A stretch of DNA of 64,000 bases from Coriobacteriaceae bacterium (GTDB lineage Bacteria; Actinomycetota; Coriobacteriia; Coriobacteriales; Coriobacteriaceae): contig DAJPFV010000001.1 in NCBI GenBank assembly GCA_025993015.1, forward strand, positions 1,674,001 to 1,738,000. Direction: 5' to 3'. This document shows positions 7,233 to 16,459 of the stretch, one piece after another; positions within the stretch are counted from its first letter, which is position 1; every line of letters starts with the position of its first letter. A model generated the notes under the pieces. That model saw only the letters and a program-made list of their open reading frames with translations. It was not told the origin of the DNA and made no database searches. Position numbers and translations under genes: made by a program.

Positions 7233-9332
7233 ATGGCTAAGCCTAAGTACAAGCTTTCCGATACCCGTAACATCGGCATCATGGCTCACATCGATGCCGG
7301 TAAGACCACCACGACCGAGCGTATTCTTTACTACACCGGTAAGACCCACAAGATCGGTGAGGTCCATGAGGGCGCTGCCACCATGGACTGGATGGTTCAG
7401 GAGCAGGAGCGCGGCGTAACCATTACCTCCGCTGCTACCACCTGCTTCTGGAACAAGGACGGTAAGGACTACCGCATCCAGATCATCGACACCCCGGGCC
7501 ACGTTGACTTCACCGCCGAGGTCGAGCGCTGCCTGCGCGTCCTCGATGGCGCTGTCGCCGTCTTCGACGCCGTTGCCGGCGTTCAGCCCCAGTCTGAGAC
7601 CGTTTGGCGTCAGGCTTCTACCTTCAACGTCCCCCGCATCGCCTTCATCAACAAGTATGACCGCGTGGGCGCTGACTTCTTCAACGCTATCGAGACCATG
7701 AAGGATCGTCTCGACGCTAACGCCGTGGCCGCTCAGGTCCCGATGGGCGCCGAGGACAACTTCTGGGGCGTCATCGACCTGGTCACCATGACTGCATGGG
7801 ACTTCAAGGCCGACGAGAAGGGCATGACCTACCCCGAGGCGATGGACGAGATCCCGGCTGAGTTTGCCGACATCGCTGCCACCAAGCGCGAGGAGCTCCT
7901 CGACGCTGCTGCCAGCTTTGACGACGAGCTCATGGAGAAGATTCTCATGGAGGAGGACTTCACCGTCGAGGAGCTCAAGGCTGCTCTGCGCAAGGGCGTT
8001 CTGGCCAACGAGCTCAACCTCGTCTTCGTGGGTTCCGCCTACAAGAACAAGGGCGTTCAGGAGCTGCTCGACGCTGTCGTCGACTACCTGCCCAGTCCGC
8101 TCGACGTCGAGGCCGTCACCGGTACCGATCCGGACACCGGCGAGGAGATTCAGCGTCATCCTTCCTTCGACGAGCCCTTCTCCGGCCTGGTCTTCAAGAT
8201 CATGACCGACCCGTTCGTCGGTAAGCTCACCTATGTCCGCGTTTACTCCGGCCGCGCCGAGTCCGGCTCCTACGTGGTCAACGCTTCCAACGGTCAGCGC
8301 GAGCGCCTCGGCCGCATCCTCGAGATGAACGCCGCCGAGCGTATCGACCGTGACGACGCTGCCGCTGGCGACATCGTCGCTTGCGTCGGCTTCAAGAACT
8401 CCACCACCGGTGACACCCTGTGCGCCGAGGGCAAGGAGATCGTCCTCGAGAAGATCGAGTTCGCTAAGCCCGTTATCGACGTTGCCATCGAGCCCAAGAC
8501 CAAGGCCGAGCAGGACAAGATGTCCCTGGCTCTGACCAAGCTCGCCGAGGAGGACCCGACCTTCCAGGTGTCCACCAACCACGAGACCGGCCAGACCATC
8601 ATCGCCGGCATGGGCGAGCTGCACCTCGAGATCATCGTCGACCGTCTGCTCCGCGAGTTCAAGGTTGACGCTAACGTTGGTAAGCCCCAGGTTGCCTACC
8701 GCGAGACCGCTGGTCACGACGTCGAGAAGGCTGAGGGCAAGTTCGTCCGTCAGTCCGGCGGTCGCGGTCAGTACGGCCACGCCGTCATCAAGCTCGAGAA
8801 GATGGAGGAGGGCTTCGGCTACGAGTTCGTCAACGCTATCGTCGGCGGCGTCGTGCCCAAGGAGTACATCCCGTCCATCGACAAGGGCATCCAGGAGGCC
8901 CTGAACACCGGTGTTATCGCCGGCTTCCCGGTCCTCGACGTTAAGGTCACCCTGTTCGACGGTTCTTACCACGAGGTCGACTCCTCCGAGGCCGCCTTCA
9001 AGATCGCCGGTTCCATGGCTATCAAGGACGCCCTCAAGAAGTCCGATCCGCAGCTGCTCGAGCCGATCATGGCTGTCGAGGTCGAGACCCCTGAGCAGTA
9101 CATGGGCGACGTTATGGGCAACCTCTCCGGTCGCCGCGGCAAGATCGAGGGCATGGAGGATCGCAAGAACAGCAAGCTCATCCGTGCCAAGGTGCCGCTG
9201 GGCGAGATGTTCGGTTACGCTACCGACCTTCGCTCCCAGACCCAGGGCCGTGCATCCTACACGATGCAGTTCGACTCTTATGAGCCCGCGCCCAAGTCCA
9301 TCGTGGACGAGGTCATGAGCAAGAACGCCTAA
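7233..9332 (+). CDS. fusA: Elongation factor G
   Basis: Translocation GTPase, 699 residues, full length. G motifs are clear: P-loop AHIDAGKTT, the DTPGHVDF motif and NKYD. Domains II-V follow in the normal order and the protein ends SIVDEVMSKNA. The tuf gene that often follows fusA is absent; rpsJ comes next after 60 bp. Confidence 0.98.
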   Translation: MAKPKYKLSDTRNIGIMAHIDAGKTTTTERILYYTGKTHKIGEVHEGAATMDWMVQEQERGVTITSAATTCFWNKDGKDYRIQIIDTPGHVDFTAEVERCLRVLDGAVAVFDAVAGVQPQSETVWRQASTFNVPRIAFINKYDRVGADFFNAIETMKDRLDANAVAAQVPMGAEDNFWGVIDLVTMTAWDFKADEKGMTYPEAMDEIPAEFADIAATKREELLDAAASFDDELMEKILMEEDFTVEELKAALRKGVLANELNLVFVGSAYKNKGVQELLDAVVDYLPSPLDVEAVTGTDPDTGEEIQRHPSFDEPFSGLVFKIMTDPFVGKLTYVRVYSGRAESGSYVVNASNGQRERLGRILEMNAAERIDRDDAAAGDIVACVGFKNSTTGDTLCAEGKEIVLEKIEFAKPVIDVAIEPKTKAEQDKMSLALTKLAEEDPTFQVSTNHETGQTIIAGMGELHLEIIVDRLLREFKVDANVGKPQVAYRETAGHDVEKAEGKFVRQSGGRGQYGHAVIKLEKMEEGFGYEFVNAIVGGVVPKEYIPSIDKGIQEALNTGVIAGFPVLDVKVTLFDGSYHEVDSSEAAFKIAGSMAIKDALKKSDPQLLEPIMAVEVETPEQYMGDVMGNLSGRRGKIEGMEDRKNSKLIRAKVPLGEMFGYATDLRSQTQGRASYTMQFDSYEPAPKSIVDEVMSKNA

Positions 9333-9392
9333 GTTCGAGCTCCCTGTTACGTAATCCGCGAGAACATCTCTCGCACTCTTTGGAGGTTTAAG

Positions 9393-9701
9393 TTGGCTAC
9401 CCAGAAGATCCGCATTCGCCTCAAGGGCTATGATCACGAGGTCGTCGATCAGTCCGCGAAGCTCATCGTCGAGACCGCTCAGAAGACCGGCGCTCGCGTT
9501 TCCGGTCCTGTCCCCCTGCCCACCGAGCGCAACCTGTACACGGTTATCCGCTCGCCGCACGTGAACAAGGACTCCCGTGAGCAGTTCGAGATGCGCACCC
9601 ACAAGCGCCTCATCGACATCCTCGACCCCACCTCGGGCACCGTTGATTCGCTCATGCGTCTCGACCTCCCCGCTGGCGTCGACATTGACATCAAGCTCTA
9701 A
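9393..9701 (+). CDS. rpsJ: 30S ribosomal protein S10
   Basis: S10 is a 30S head protein and, as NusE, part of antitermination complexes. The 102-residue product begins MATQKIRIRLKGYDHE. Start is TTG at 9393 behind GGAGG. In most bacteria rplC follows directly; here a terminator ends the operon and rplC is about 14 kb away at 23625. Confidence 0.97.
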   Translation: MATQKIRIRLKGYDHEVVDQSAKLIVETAQKTGARVSGPVPLPTERNLYTVIRSPHVNKDSREQFEMRTHKRLIDILDPTSGTVDSLMRLDLPAGVDIDIKL

Positions 9702-9722
9702 GCGATATCGCTCATAGCTTAT

Positions 9723-9758
9723 AGAGCCCCGCTGCCATCTTGGTAGCGGGGCTCTTTT
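9723..9758 (+). terminator. Terminator after rpsJ
   Basis: Long stem AGAGCCCCGCT / AGCGGGGCTCT with an inner extension and a TTTTG tail. It may also serve birA, which converges on it. Confidence 0.92.
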
Positions 9759-9817
9759 GTTTTGAGTTTAGATTTTGGGATAGCGAATTCGTCTGCCGAG
9801 CTGATGGCTGCGGCGCC

Positions 9818-10594
9818 CTATTCGCTCAGGGGGCGCAAGGACGCTTCTTCGAAGTGGAAGACGCACAAGCCGCTCTCGGTCTCAATGCTTGCGCGGCCGC
9901 AATCGTCGACCGTTCTAAATATACCGCGTGCCAGCTCGTCTCCAGCGGGGGAGCGGGCGATAACGTGCTCCCCAATCCAATTGAGGTGTGCGACATATTC
10001 GTCGTGGACGGGCGCGAGCGGTCCGGCGTTTTCTTCCATGGCGTTGAGGCGCTCTGCCCAGGTATCTACAGCGTCTATAACTGCGTGATAGACCTCATCG
10101 AGGAGCATGTCGACGGCGGGAACGCTCTCGTTGAGGTCCGAGAGGCCAATTGCCGCCAGGCCGCCATCGGGCACCTCTTGGGGCGTGTAGTTTACGTTGA
10201 CACCAATGCCGCAGACGGCGAAAGGTTTGCCTTCGTTATCGCGTGCGGCCTCGACCAGAATGCCGCCGAGCTTGCGTCCTCGCGCGACCAGGTCGTTGGG
10301 CCACTTGAGGGCTATTTCGCTTGCAAGGCCTTGCTTTTCGAGTGCTTCGAGCACCGCTAGGCCGCTGACGGCGGCAAGACCAGAGTACTTTGCGGGATTA
10401 ACGCATGGACGCAGGACAATCGAAAGCAATAGGTTGCCGGCGGTCGAATCCCACTTGTGGCCGCGCCGGCCGCGTCCTGCCGTTTGCGCGCGGGCGGCAA
10501 GTCCTGTGCCGTGCGGCGCACCCTGTTTTCCTGCCTCGAGCAGGTCATCGTTGGTCGATCCGGTTACATCGACAATCGTTAATTGGGCATCCAT
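9818..10594 (-). CDS. birA: Biotin--[acetyl-CoA carboxylase] ligase
   Basis: Attaches biotin to the AccB lysine through biotinyl-AMP. Visible motifs are GSTNDDL, the biotin-binding loop GRGRRGHKW, and KWPNDL followed by KLGGILVE. The 258-residue protein lacks the N-terminal winged helix of bifunctional BirA, so it should not be a repressor itself. Start taken at ATG 10594 behind AAGGAGGT; a longer reading would enter the region shared with fabH regulation. It is divergent from the fabH operon that encodes its substrate AccB. Confidence 0.93.
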   Translation of the reverse strand: MDAQLTIVDVTGSTNDDLLEAGKQGAPHGTGLAARAQTAGRGRRGHKWDSTAGNLLLSIVLRPCVNPAKYSGLAAVSGLAVLEALEKQGLASEIALKWPNDLVARGRKLGGILVEAARDNEGKPFAVCGIGVNVNYTPQEVPDGGLAAIGLSDLNESVPAVDMLLDEVYHAVIDAVDTWAERLNAMEENAGPLAPVHDEYVAHLNWIGEHVIARSPAGDELARGIFRTVDDCGRASIETESGLCVFHFEEASLRPLSE

Positions 10595-10688
10595 AGCGGC
10601 TGCTACCTCCTTATTGAATAAGTGAATGACGCAATGGTGTCGAGAGATAGACACAATGTGAAGCCTTTGTCGCATTTGGACAATTTAA

Positions 10689-10752
10689 TGTTAACACGTC
10701 AACAAAGACTGAAATGCGTTATCCTCTCTTGGTCGATGTAAACACGTCAACA
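10689..10752 (+). promoter_or_regulatory. fabH promoter with a pair of operator-like palindromes
   Basis: Two near-identical 16-mers, TGTTAACACGTCAACA (10689-10704) and TGTAAACACGTCAACA (10737-10752), each an imperfect palindrome TGTtnAC..GTyAACA. A -10 box TATCCT lies between them at 10720-10725. One site would cover the -35 region and the other the start of transcription, the layout of a repressor pair. The sequence is unlike the FapR consensus; the regulator is not known. Confidence 0.65.
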
Positions 10753-10770
10753 ACTCAAAGGAGGTTAGTG

Positions 10771-11730
10771 ATGGGTTTCACGATTCTTGGAACAGGTTCG
10801 GCACTTCCTGAGCGCAGTGTTTCCAATGACGAGCTGTCTGAGTTCCTCGATACCTCGGATGAGTGGATTTTTACTCGCACAGGTATCAAGAGCCGCCACG
10901 TCTGCACCACCGAGTCACTTGACGACCTTGCCGTAGCAGCGAGCGAGCGGGCACTCCAGGTGTCCGGAATCGACGCGAGCCAGCTGGATCTGATCGTCTG
11001 CTCGACGACGACGGGTGACCACCTTGTTCCCGCCGAGGCGTGTGCCGTTGCTGAGCGACTAGGCGCGACGTGCCCTGCCTTCGATGTCTCGGCGGCTTGT
11101 GCCGGCTTCGTATTTGCGCTCGATGTCGCCGAGGGCTATATCGCCCGCAGCCGTGCCGAGCGCGTGCTTGTTGTTGCTGCCGAGCAGATGACGCGCGCGC
11201 TCGAGTGGACCGACCGTGCCACCTGCGTGCTATTTGGCGATGGGGCAGGCGCCGCAGTGATTGAAGCTGGGGGAGACAACCCCCTTGCCGTTGAGCTTTC
11301 GACGGCGCCCGACGTCGAGACGTTGCGCGTTCCCGGTCTGGTCGGTACCTCGCCGTTTAAGGCTTCCGCAGATAGCGCGAGCGTGCTGTCCATGAATGGC
11401 CGCCGCGTGTTCAAGTTCGGCGTCAACGCCATCTGTGACACGGTCCATAAGCTTGCGATCGATGCGAGCATTTTGGTCGAAGACATCGATCATTTTGTAT
11501 TCCATCAGGCTAACGAACGAATCCTGAGCCAGGCGGTCAAGCGTCTGGGCGTGCCGGACGAGCGTGTGGTTCGCACGTTGCGCGAGACCGGCAACATTTC
11601 GAGCGCATGCATTCCGCTTGCCCTCGACCGGCTGGCAAACGCCGGTGCACTTCACACGGGCGACACGATCGCCTTGGTTGGATTTGGCGCCGGTCTGGAT
11701 ATAGGTGGCTATCTGCTTCGTTGGAAGTAG
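10771..11730 (+). CDS. fabH: 3-oxoacyl-ACP synthase III (KASIII)
   Basis: Starts fatty-acid chains by condensing an acyl-CoA primer with malonyl-ACP. The 319-residue protein carries the catalytic triad: Cys110 in SAACAGFVF, His in FHQAN, Asn in GNISSACIP. ATG at 10771 behind AAAGGAGGT; an upstream in-frame ATG would place the operators inside the coding region and has no ribosome site. First gene of the operon that runs to accDA. Confidence 0.97.
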   Translation: MGFTILGTGSALPERSVSNDELSEFLDTSDEWIFTRTGIKSRHVCTTESLDDLAVAASERALQVSGIDASQLDLIVCSTTTGDHLVPAEACAVAERLGATCPAFDVSAACAGFVFALDVAEGYIARSRAERVLVVAAEQMTRALEWTDRATCVLFGDGAGAAVIEAGGDNPLAVELSTAPDVETLRVPGLVGTSPFKASADSASVLSMNGRRVFKFGVNAICDTVHKLAIDASILVEDIDHFVFHQANERILSQAVKRLGVPDERVVRTLRETGNISSACIPLALDRLANAGALHTGDTIALVGFGAGLDIGGYLLRWK

Positions 11731-11781
11731 TCGCACATAGGAAATAAAAACGCCCTAGGGCACAACCAAAGGAGAACTACC

Positions 11782-12018
11782 ATGGCAGATCAGAAGACCT
11801 TCGAGCGCGTTTGCGACGTTATCCGCGAGACCGCTGGTCTTGACGACGTTGAGATGAAGCCCGAGTCCACGCTCGAGGAGATTGGTCTCGACAGCCTGGG
11901 CACCGTCGAGATCCTCGTTGCCGTCGAGGACGAGTTTGGCATCCAGCTCGATACCGAGGAGAACCCCAAGACGGTCGGCGAGTTCGCCGATACGGTCGAG
12001 GCGGCATTGGAGAAGTAG
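11782..12018 (+). CDS. acpP: Acyl carrier protein
   Basis: Carries growing acyl chains on a phosphopantetheine arm. The 78-residue acidic protein has the attachment serine Ser38 in LDSLGTVE. ATG behind AAAGGAG. Two bases separate it from fabK. Confidence 0.97.
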   Translation: MADQKTFERVCDVIRETAGLDDVEMKPESTLEEIGLDSLGTVEILVAVEDEFGIQLDTEENPKTVGEFADTVEAALEK

Positions 12019-12020
12019 AG

Positions 12021-12965
12021 ATGCTCAAGACTCCTCTCTGCGATCTGCTCGGCATCGAAAAGCCCGTGTTCCAGGGCGGTATGGCCTGGATTGCCGATGC
12101 CTCGCTGGCGTCCGCAGTGTCCGAGGCGGGTGGCTTAGGCATCATTGCGGCCATGAACGCCGATGCCAACTGGCTGCGCGACCAGATTCACGAGCTGCGC
12201 GCCAGGACGGATAAGCCCTTTGGCGTCAACGTCATGCTCATGAGCCCGTTCGCCGACGAGGTTGCACAGGTCGTGATTGACGAGCGAGTGCCGGTCGTCG
12301 TGACGGGCGCCGGCAATCCCGCCAAGTACATGAAGGCGTGGAACGAGGCGGGCATCAAGGTCATCCCGGTCGTTGCCTCGGTGGCGCTGGCGCGCCTCGT
12401 GGCACGTCGTGGAGCCACGGCGGTTGTTGCCGAGGGTACCGAATCGGGCGGCCATATTGGCGAGACCTCGACGATGGCACTGGTGCCGCAGGTCGTCGAT
12501 GCGGTTGACATTCCCGTCGTGGCCGCCGGCGGTATTGCCGACGGCCGCGGCGTGGCGGCCGCCTTTATGCTGGGCGCCGAAGGCGTGCAAGTGGGTACGC
12601 GCTTTCTGGTCGCAGACGAGTGCACCGTCTCGGAGCAGTACAAAGAGATGGTCCTGAAGGCCAACGACACTTCAACGCGTGCGACCGGTCGCTCGACGGG
12701 ACATCCAGTGCGCGCCCTCAAGAGCCCCTTCACCAACGCCTATGCCAAGAGCGAGGGTTCCGGCGCGAGTGCCGAGGAGCTCGGTGCTATGGGAACCGGT
12801 GCGCTGCGTAAGGCCGCCAAGGACGGCAACTACGAAGAGGGTTCGTTTTTGTGTGGACAGATTGCCGGCATGGTCAACGAGCGCCAGAGCGCACGCGAAA
12901 TCGTTGACGATCTGGTCGATGGCGCCGAGCGCGTCCTGAAGGGTGCGTCCGCATGGGTAGCGTAG
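12021..12965 (+). CDS. fabK: Enoyl-ACP reductase II (FabK type, flavoprotein)
   Basis: Flavin-dependent enoyl-ACP reductase for the last step of each elongation cycle. The 314-residue TIM barrel belongs to the FabK/nitronate monooxygenase family: FQGGMAWIAD at the N-terminus, VVAEGTESGGHIG and VVAAGGIADGRGV in the FMN site. Its place between acpP and fabD supports FabK over nitronate monooxygenase. It takes the place of FabI, absent here. Overlaps fabD by 13 nt. Confidence 0.93.
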   Translation: MLKTPLCDLLGIEKPVFQGGMAWIADASLASAVSEAGGLGIIAAMNADANWLRDQIHELRARTDKPFGVNVMLMSPFADEVAQVVIDERVPVVVTGAGNPAKYMKAWNEAGIKVIPVVASVALARLVARRGATAVVAEGTESGGHIGETSTMALVPQVVDAVDIPVVAAGGIADGRGVAAAFMLGAEGVQVGTRFLVADECTVSEQYKEMVLKANDTSTRATGRSTGHPVRALKSPFTNAYAKSEGSGASAEELGAMGTGALRKAAKDGNYEEGSFLCGQIAGMVNERQSAREIVDDLVDGAERVLKGASAWVA

Positions 12966-13879
12966 CGTTTCTGTTTGCCGGCCAGGGTGCCCAACACCCC
13001 GCGATGGGCGTCGACCTGATCGAGACATCGCCGGCGGCCGCCGAGGTGTTCACCATTGCCGACGAGGTGCGCCCGGGGACGAGCGAGCAGTGCCGGAGCG
13101 CCTCCAAGGAGGAGCTCTCGCAGACCGAGAACACGCAGCCTTGCGTGTTCGTGCACGACTTGGCTGTCGCCGTCGCCCTGCGCGAGCGCGGCGTGGTGCC
13201 TGCCGCCTGTGCGGGATTCTCGCTGGGCGAGGTCGCTGCACTCAGCTTTGCGGGGGCATTCGATACGCGAGCGGGTTTTGAGCTCGTGTGTGAGCGCGCG
13301 GCATTGATGGCCACGGCGGCCGAGCGTCACCCTGGCGGCATGCGCGCCGTCATCAAACTTGATGCTGCGCAAGTCGAGAACCTGGCTGCGCAGGCCGGCG
13401 AGGACTGCTGGCCGGTCAACTACAACAGTCCCCAGCAGACGGTTGTGGCCGGAGCGCCCGATGCGCTGCAGACCCTCGACGTCCTAGTAAAAGAGGCTGG
13501 CGGCCGCGCCGTGAAGGTCGCGGTGTCGGGTGCATTTCATAGCCCCTATATGGCCGAGGCGACCTGTGGCCTTGCCGCATATATTGAGGCCGGTCACGCG
13601 CCGTCCCCGTTGCTCATTCCTGTTTTGGCAAATATGACAGCGGCGCCCTATCCGGCGGACCCCCAGACGGCATCGGATGTCTTGGCCAATCAGGTGAGCA
13701 ATGCCGTGCGCTGGGTCGATACGCTGCATGCTCTGCAGGATCAAGGCATCGACACATTTATTGAGGTCGGCCCCGGCAAAACGCTGTCCGGCCTGGTCAA
13801 GCGTACGCTGAGCGACGTTCGTGTGTATTCGTGCGAAACGGCCGAACAGGTCGCAGCTATTGCCGACGAGCTCGTATAG
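12953..13879 (+). CDS. fabD: Malonyl-CoA:ACP transacylase
   Basis: Moves malonyl groups from CoA to ACP. The 308-residue protein starts FLFAGQGAQ and has the nucleophile elbow GFSLGE with its serine; the usual His before Ser is Phe here. The partner His lies in AFHSPYM. Starts inside the end of fabK, so translation is coupled. Confidence 0.96.
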   Translation: MGSVAFLFAGQGAQHPAMGVDLIETSPAAAEVFTIADEVRPGTSEQCRSASKEELSQTENTQPCVFVHDLAVAVALRERGVVPAACAGFSLGEVAALSFAGAFDTRAGFELVCERAALMATAAERHPGGMRAVIKLDAAQVENLAAQAGEDCWPVNYNSPQQTVVAGAPDALQTLDVLVKEAGGRAVKVAVSGAFHSPYMAEATCGLAAYIEAGHAPSPLLIPVLANMTAAPYPADPQTASDVLANQVSNAVRWVDTLHALQDQGIDTFIEVGPGKTLSGLVKRTLSDVRVYSCETAEQVAAIADELV

Positions 13880-13909
13880 CCCACAGGGCTGTAACCCGAA
13901 AGGAATGAC

Positions 13910-14683
13910 ATGGGCAATTTGAACAACGATGCGCTCGAGTTCGACGGATCGCGCCGCGTGGCACTGGTCACGGGCGGCTCGCGCGGCATCGGTCGCGCTT
14001 GTGCCGTGGGCCTGGCGGAGGATGGCTACGATATCGCCGTCGTCTATGCCGGCAGCGTCGATGCGGCGCACGAGACGTGCGAGGCCTGCGAGGCGGCTGG
14101 CGCCACGGCGCGCGCATATCAATGTGACGTGGCCGACCCCGCTGCCGTCAACGCATGCGTGGAAGCGGTCCTCAACGACTTTGGCTCCATTTGGGCGCTC
14201 GTCAACAACGCCGGCATCACGCGCGACGGCCTGCTCATGCGTATGGGTGACGATGCCTTCGACCGCGTGCTCGATGTCAATCTCAAGGGCACGTTCAATA
14301 TGACGCGCGCGCTCACCAAGACCTTTATGCGTCAGCGCGGCGGTTGCGTCATCAACATGAGCTCGGTTGTGGGCCTGATGGGCAATGCCGGGCAGGCCAA
14401 CTACGCCGCCTCCAAGGCGGGCGTCATCGGCCTGACCAAGGCGGTGGCGCGCGAGCTTGCGTCCCGCGGCGTACGAGTGAACGCGGTCGCCCCCGGGTTT
14501 GTCGAGACCGATATGACGGCAAAGCTTTCGGAGAAGGTTCGCGCGGCAACCGAGGAGCAGATTCCCCTAAAGCGCATGGCGCGCCCCGAGGAAGTGGCCG
14601 GCGTGGTGCGCTTTTTGGCGAGTGATGCGGCTGCCTACATTACGGGCGAGGTCGTGCGCGTCGACGGCGGAATGGCGATGTAG
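13910..14683 (+). CDS. fabG: 3-oxoacyl-ACP reductase
   Basis: NADPH-dependent short-chain dehydrogenase of the elongation cycle. It has GGSRGIGRA for the cofactor, NNAGITRDG, and the catalytic YAASK. 257 residues; ATG at 13910 behind GAAAGGAA. A short N-terminal lead (MGNLNNDALEFDG) precedes the fold. Same operon. Confidence 0.96.
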   Translation: MGNLNNDALEFDGSRRVALVTGGSRGIGRACAVGLAEDGYDIAVVYAGSVDAAHETCEACEAAGATARAYQCDVADPAAVNACVEAVLNDFGSIWALVNNAGITRDGLLMRMGDDAFDRVLDVNLKGTFNMTRALTKTFMRQRGGCVINMSSVVGLMGNAGQANYAASKAGVIGLTKAVARELASRGVRVNAVAPGFVETDMTAKLSEKVRAATEEQIPLKRMARPEEVAGVVRFLASDAAAYITGEVVRVDGGMAM

Positions 14684-14719
14684 AAACTAGGGCCGAACAA
14701 CGGCTTGAATGAGGAGACC

Positions 14720-15970
14720 ATGATGGAACAGAGAGTTGCAATCACCGGTATCGGTGCCGTATCGCCGCTCGGTAACACGGCGCTTGCTACCTGGGCGGCC
14801 ATGTGCGCCGGCACGTGCGGCATCGGCCCGATCACGCACTTCGATACCGATGCGTTTGCCGTTAAGGTGGCGGCCGAGGTCAAGGGTTTTGACGGCAACG
14901 AGTACTTTGGCAAGCGTGACGCCAAGCACCTGGACCCCTGCGTTCAGTTTGCCCTGGCAGCGTCGGACGAGGCCATGCACGATGCGGGCTTTGATGTCGA
15001 GGGCGCCATCGATCGCGAGCGCCTGGGCGTCTACGTGGGTTCGGGCGTGGGCGGCATGCAGACACTCGTCGACAACGTCCACACGATCGCCGATCGGGGG
15101 CCCCGCCGCGCATCGCCCTATATGATCGCGATGATGATCCCCAATATGGCTTCGGGCAATATCGCAATCCGCCACAAGGCAAAGGGCCCGACCCTGCCCG
15201 TGGTGACCGCCTGCGCGACCTCGGCCCATGCCGTGGGCGAGGCGTTCCGCGCCATCAAGCACGGCTATGCCGATGCGATTCTCGCCGGCGGTGCCGAGGC
15301 CGCAATCATCCCCGATGCCGTTGCGGGCTTTACATCCTGCCGTGCTCTCACCACTAATCCTGACCCGTCGACGGCTTGCCGCCCGTTCGATGCAGACCGC
15401 GACGGCTTTGTGATGGGCGAGGGCGCCTGCGTGCTGGTTCTCGAGGGCATGGAGCATGCGCAGGCGCGCGGTGCGCACATTTATGCCGAGGTCGTGGGCT
15501 ACGGCAACACCGATGATGCCTATCACATCACGAGCCCCGATCCCGAGGCTGCCGGCATTGCCCGCGCGATATCGCTGGCGGTGGCTGAGGGCGACGTTAA
15601 GCCTTCCGAGGGCCTCTACATCAACGCTCACGGCACCTCGACCAAGCTCAACGATTCGTCCGAGACGGCGGGCATCAAGCGAGCGCTCGGCGAGGACGCG
15701 GCGCGCGCCGCGCACGTCTCGTCGACCAAGTCGATGACCGGCCACATGATCGGTGCCACGGGTGCCATCGAGGTCATGGCCTGTGCCATGGCGCTCGAGC
15801 AGGGCGTGGTGCCTCCGACCATTAACTACCACACGCCCGATCCCGCCTGCGATCTTGACTACACGCCCAATCGCGCGGTTCGCGCCGACCTTACCTGGGC
15901 GCTTTCGACCAACCTGGGCTTTGGCGGGCACAACGCCGCCATCGCGCTGCGTAGATATACGAGGAGCTAG
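14720..15970 (+). CDS. fabF: 3-oxoacyl-ACP synthase II
   Basis: Elongating condensing enzyme. Catalytic Cys is in TACATSAHAVG; the His pair is in NAHGTST and STKSMTGHMIG. Two Met codons in a row (14720, 14723) lie behind GAGGAG; either may start, and the second has the better spacing. About 415 residues. Ends 4 bp before accB. Confidence 0.96.
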   Translation: MMEQRVAITGIGAVSPLGNTALATWAAMCAGTCGIGPITHFDTDAFAVKVAAEVKGFDGNEYFGKRDAKHLDPCVQFALAASDEAMHDAGFDVEGAIDRERLGVYVGSGVGGMQTLVDNVHTIADRGPRRASPYMIAMMIPNMASGNIAIRHKAKGPTLPVVTACATSAHAVGEAFRAIKHGYADAILAGGAEAAIIPDAVAGFTSCRALTTNPDPSTACRPFDADRDGFVMGEGACVLVLEGMEHAQARGAHIYAEVVGYGNTDDAYHITSPDPEAAGIARAISLAVAEGDVKPSEGLYINAHGTSTKLNDSSETAGIKRALGEDAARAAHVSSTKSMTGHMIGATGAIEVMACAMALEQGVVPPTINYHTPDPACDLDYTPNRAVRADLTWALSTNLGFGGHNAAIALRRYTRS

Positions 15971-15973
15971 AGC

Positions 15974-16450
15974 ATGGATTCCAAAAGACTTGCCGAGATA
16001 GCCGATGTGATGGAGGACCGCGGCCTCACGCGCGTGCGTGTTGAGGAGCCCGATGGCACCGCGGTCGAGCTCGAGCGCGCGAGCGCCGCACAGCCGGTTG
16101 CCGTGCCCATGCCTATGCCGGGTGCCGTGACTGCTCCGGCGGTGGCTCCTGTCGCCATGCCTGCTGTCGCACCGGAGCCCGCCGCGCAGGCGCCTGTCGC
16201 CGCACCGGAGCCCAAGGGCACCGAGGTGACCGCTCCCATGGTCGGCGTTTTCTATGCTGCCCCGGCGCCGGGCGACGAGCCGTTTGTGCACGTAGGCTCC
16301 AAGGTCAAGGCCGGTGAGACCCTCTGCATCATCGAGGCCATGAAGGTTCTCAACGAGGTGACGGCCGAGGCAGACGGCGAGGTGCTCGAGATCTGCGTGG
16401 CCGACGGCGACCTCGTGGAGTTTGGCAGCTGCCTCATGAGGATCGGATAG
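15974..16450 (+). CDS. accB: Biotin carboxyl carrier protein of acetyl-CoA carboxylase
   Basis: Carries CO2 on biotin between AccC and AccDA. It has an N-terminal segment, a flexible Ala/Pro/Val linker (about residues 40-80) and a C-terminal biotinyl domain with Lys124 in EAMKV. 158 residues. Substrate of the BirA encoded upstream on the other strand. Confidence 0.96.
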   Translation: MDSKRLAEIADVMEDRGLTRVRVEEPDGTAVELERASAAQPVAVPMPMPGAVTAPAVAPVAMPAVAPEPAAQAPVAAPEPKGTEVTAPMVGVFYAAPAPGDEPFVHVGSKVKAGETLCIIEAMKVLNEVTAEADGEVLEICVADGDLVEFGSCLMRIG

Positions 16451-16459
16451 GTGATATCC

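Noticed and set aside
7215..9602. Long open frame (795 codons) on the minus strand across fusA and rpsJ
   Set aside because: Antisense shadow of strongly biased GC-ending codons; no ribosome site, low-complexity product, and both plus-strand genes are certain.
12021..12965. Nitronate monooxygenase instead of enoyl-ACP reductase
   Set aside because: Same family, but the position between acpP and fabD and the absence of fabI make FabK far more likely.
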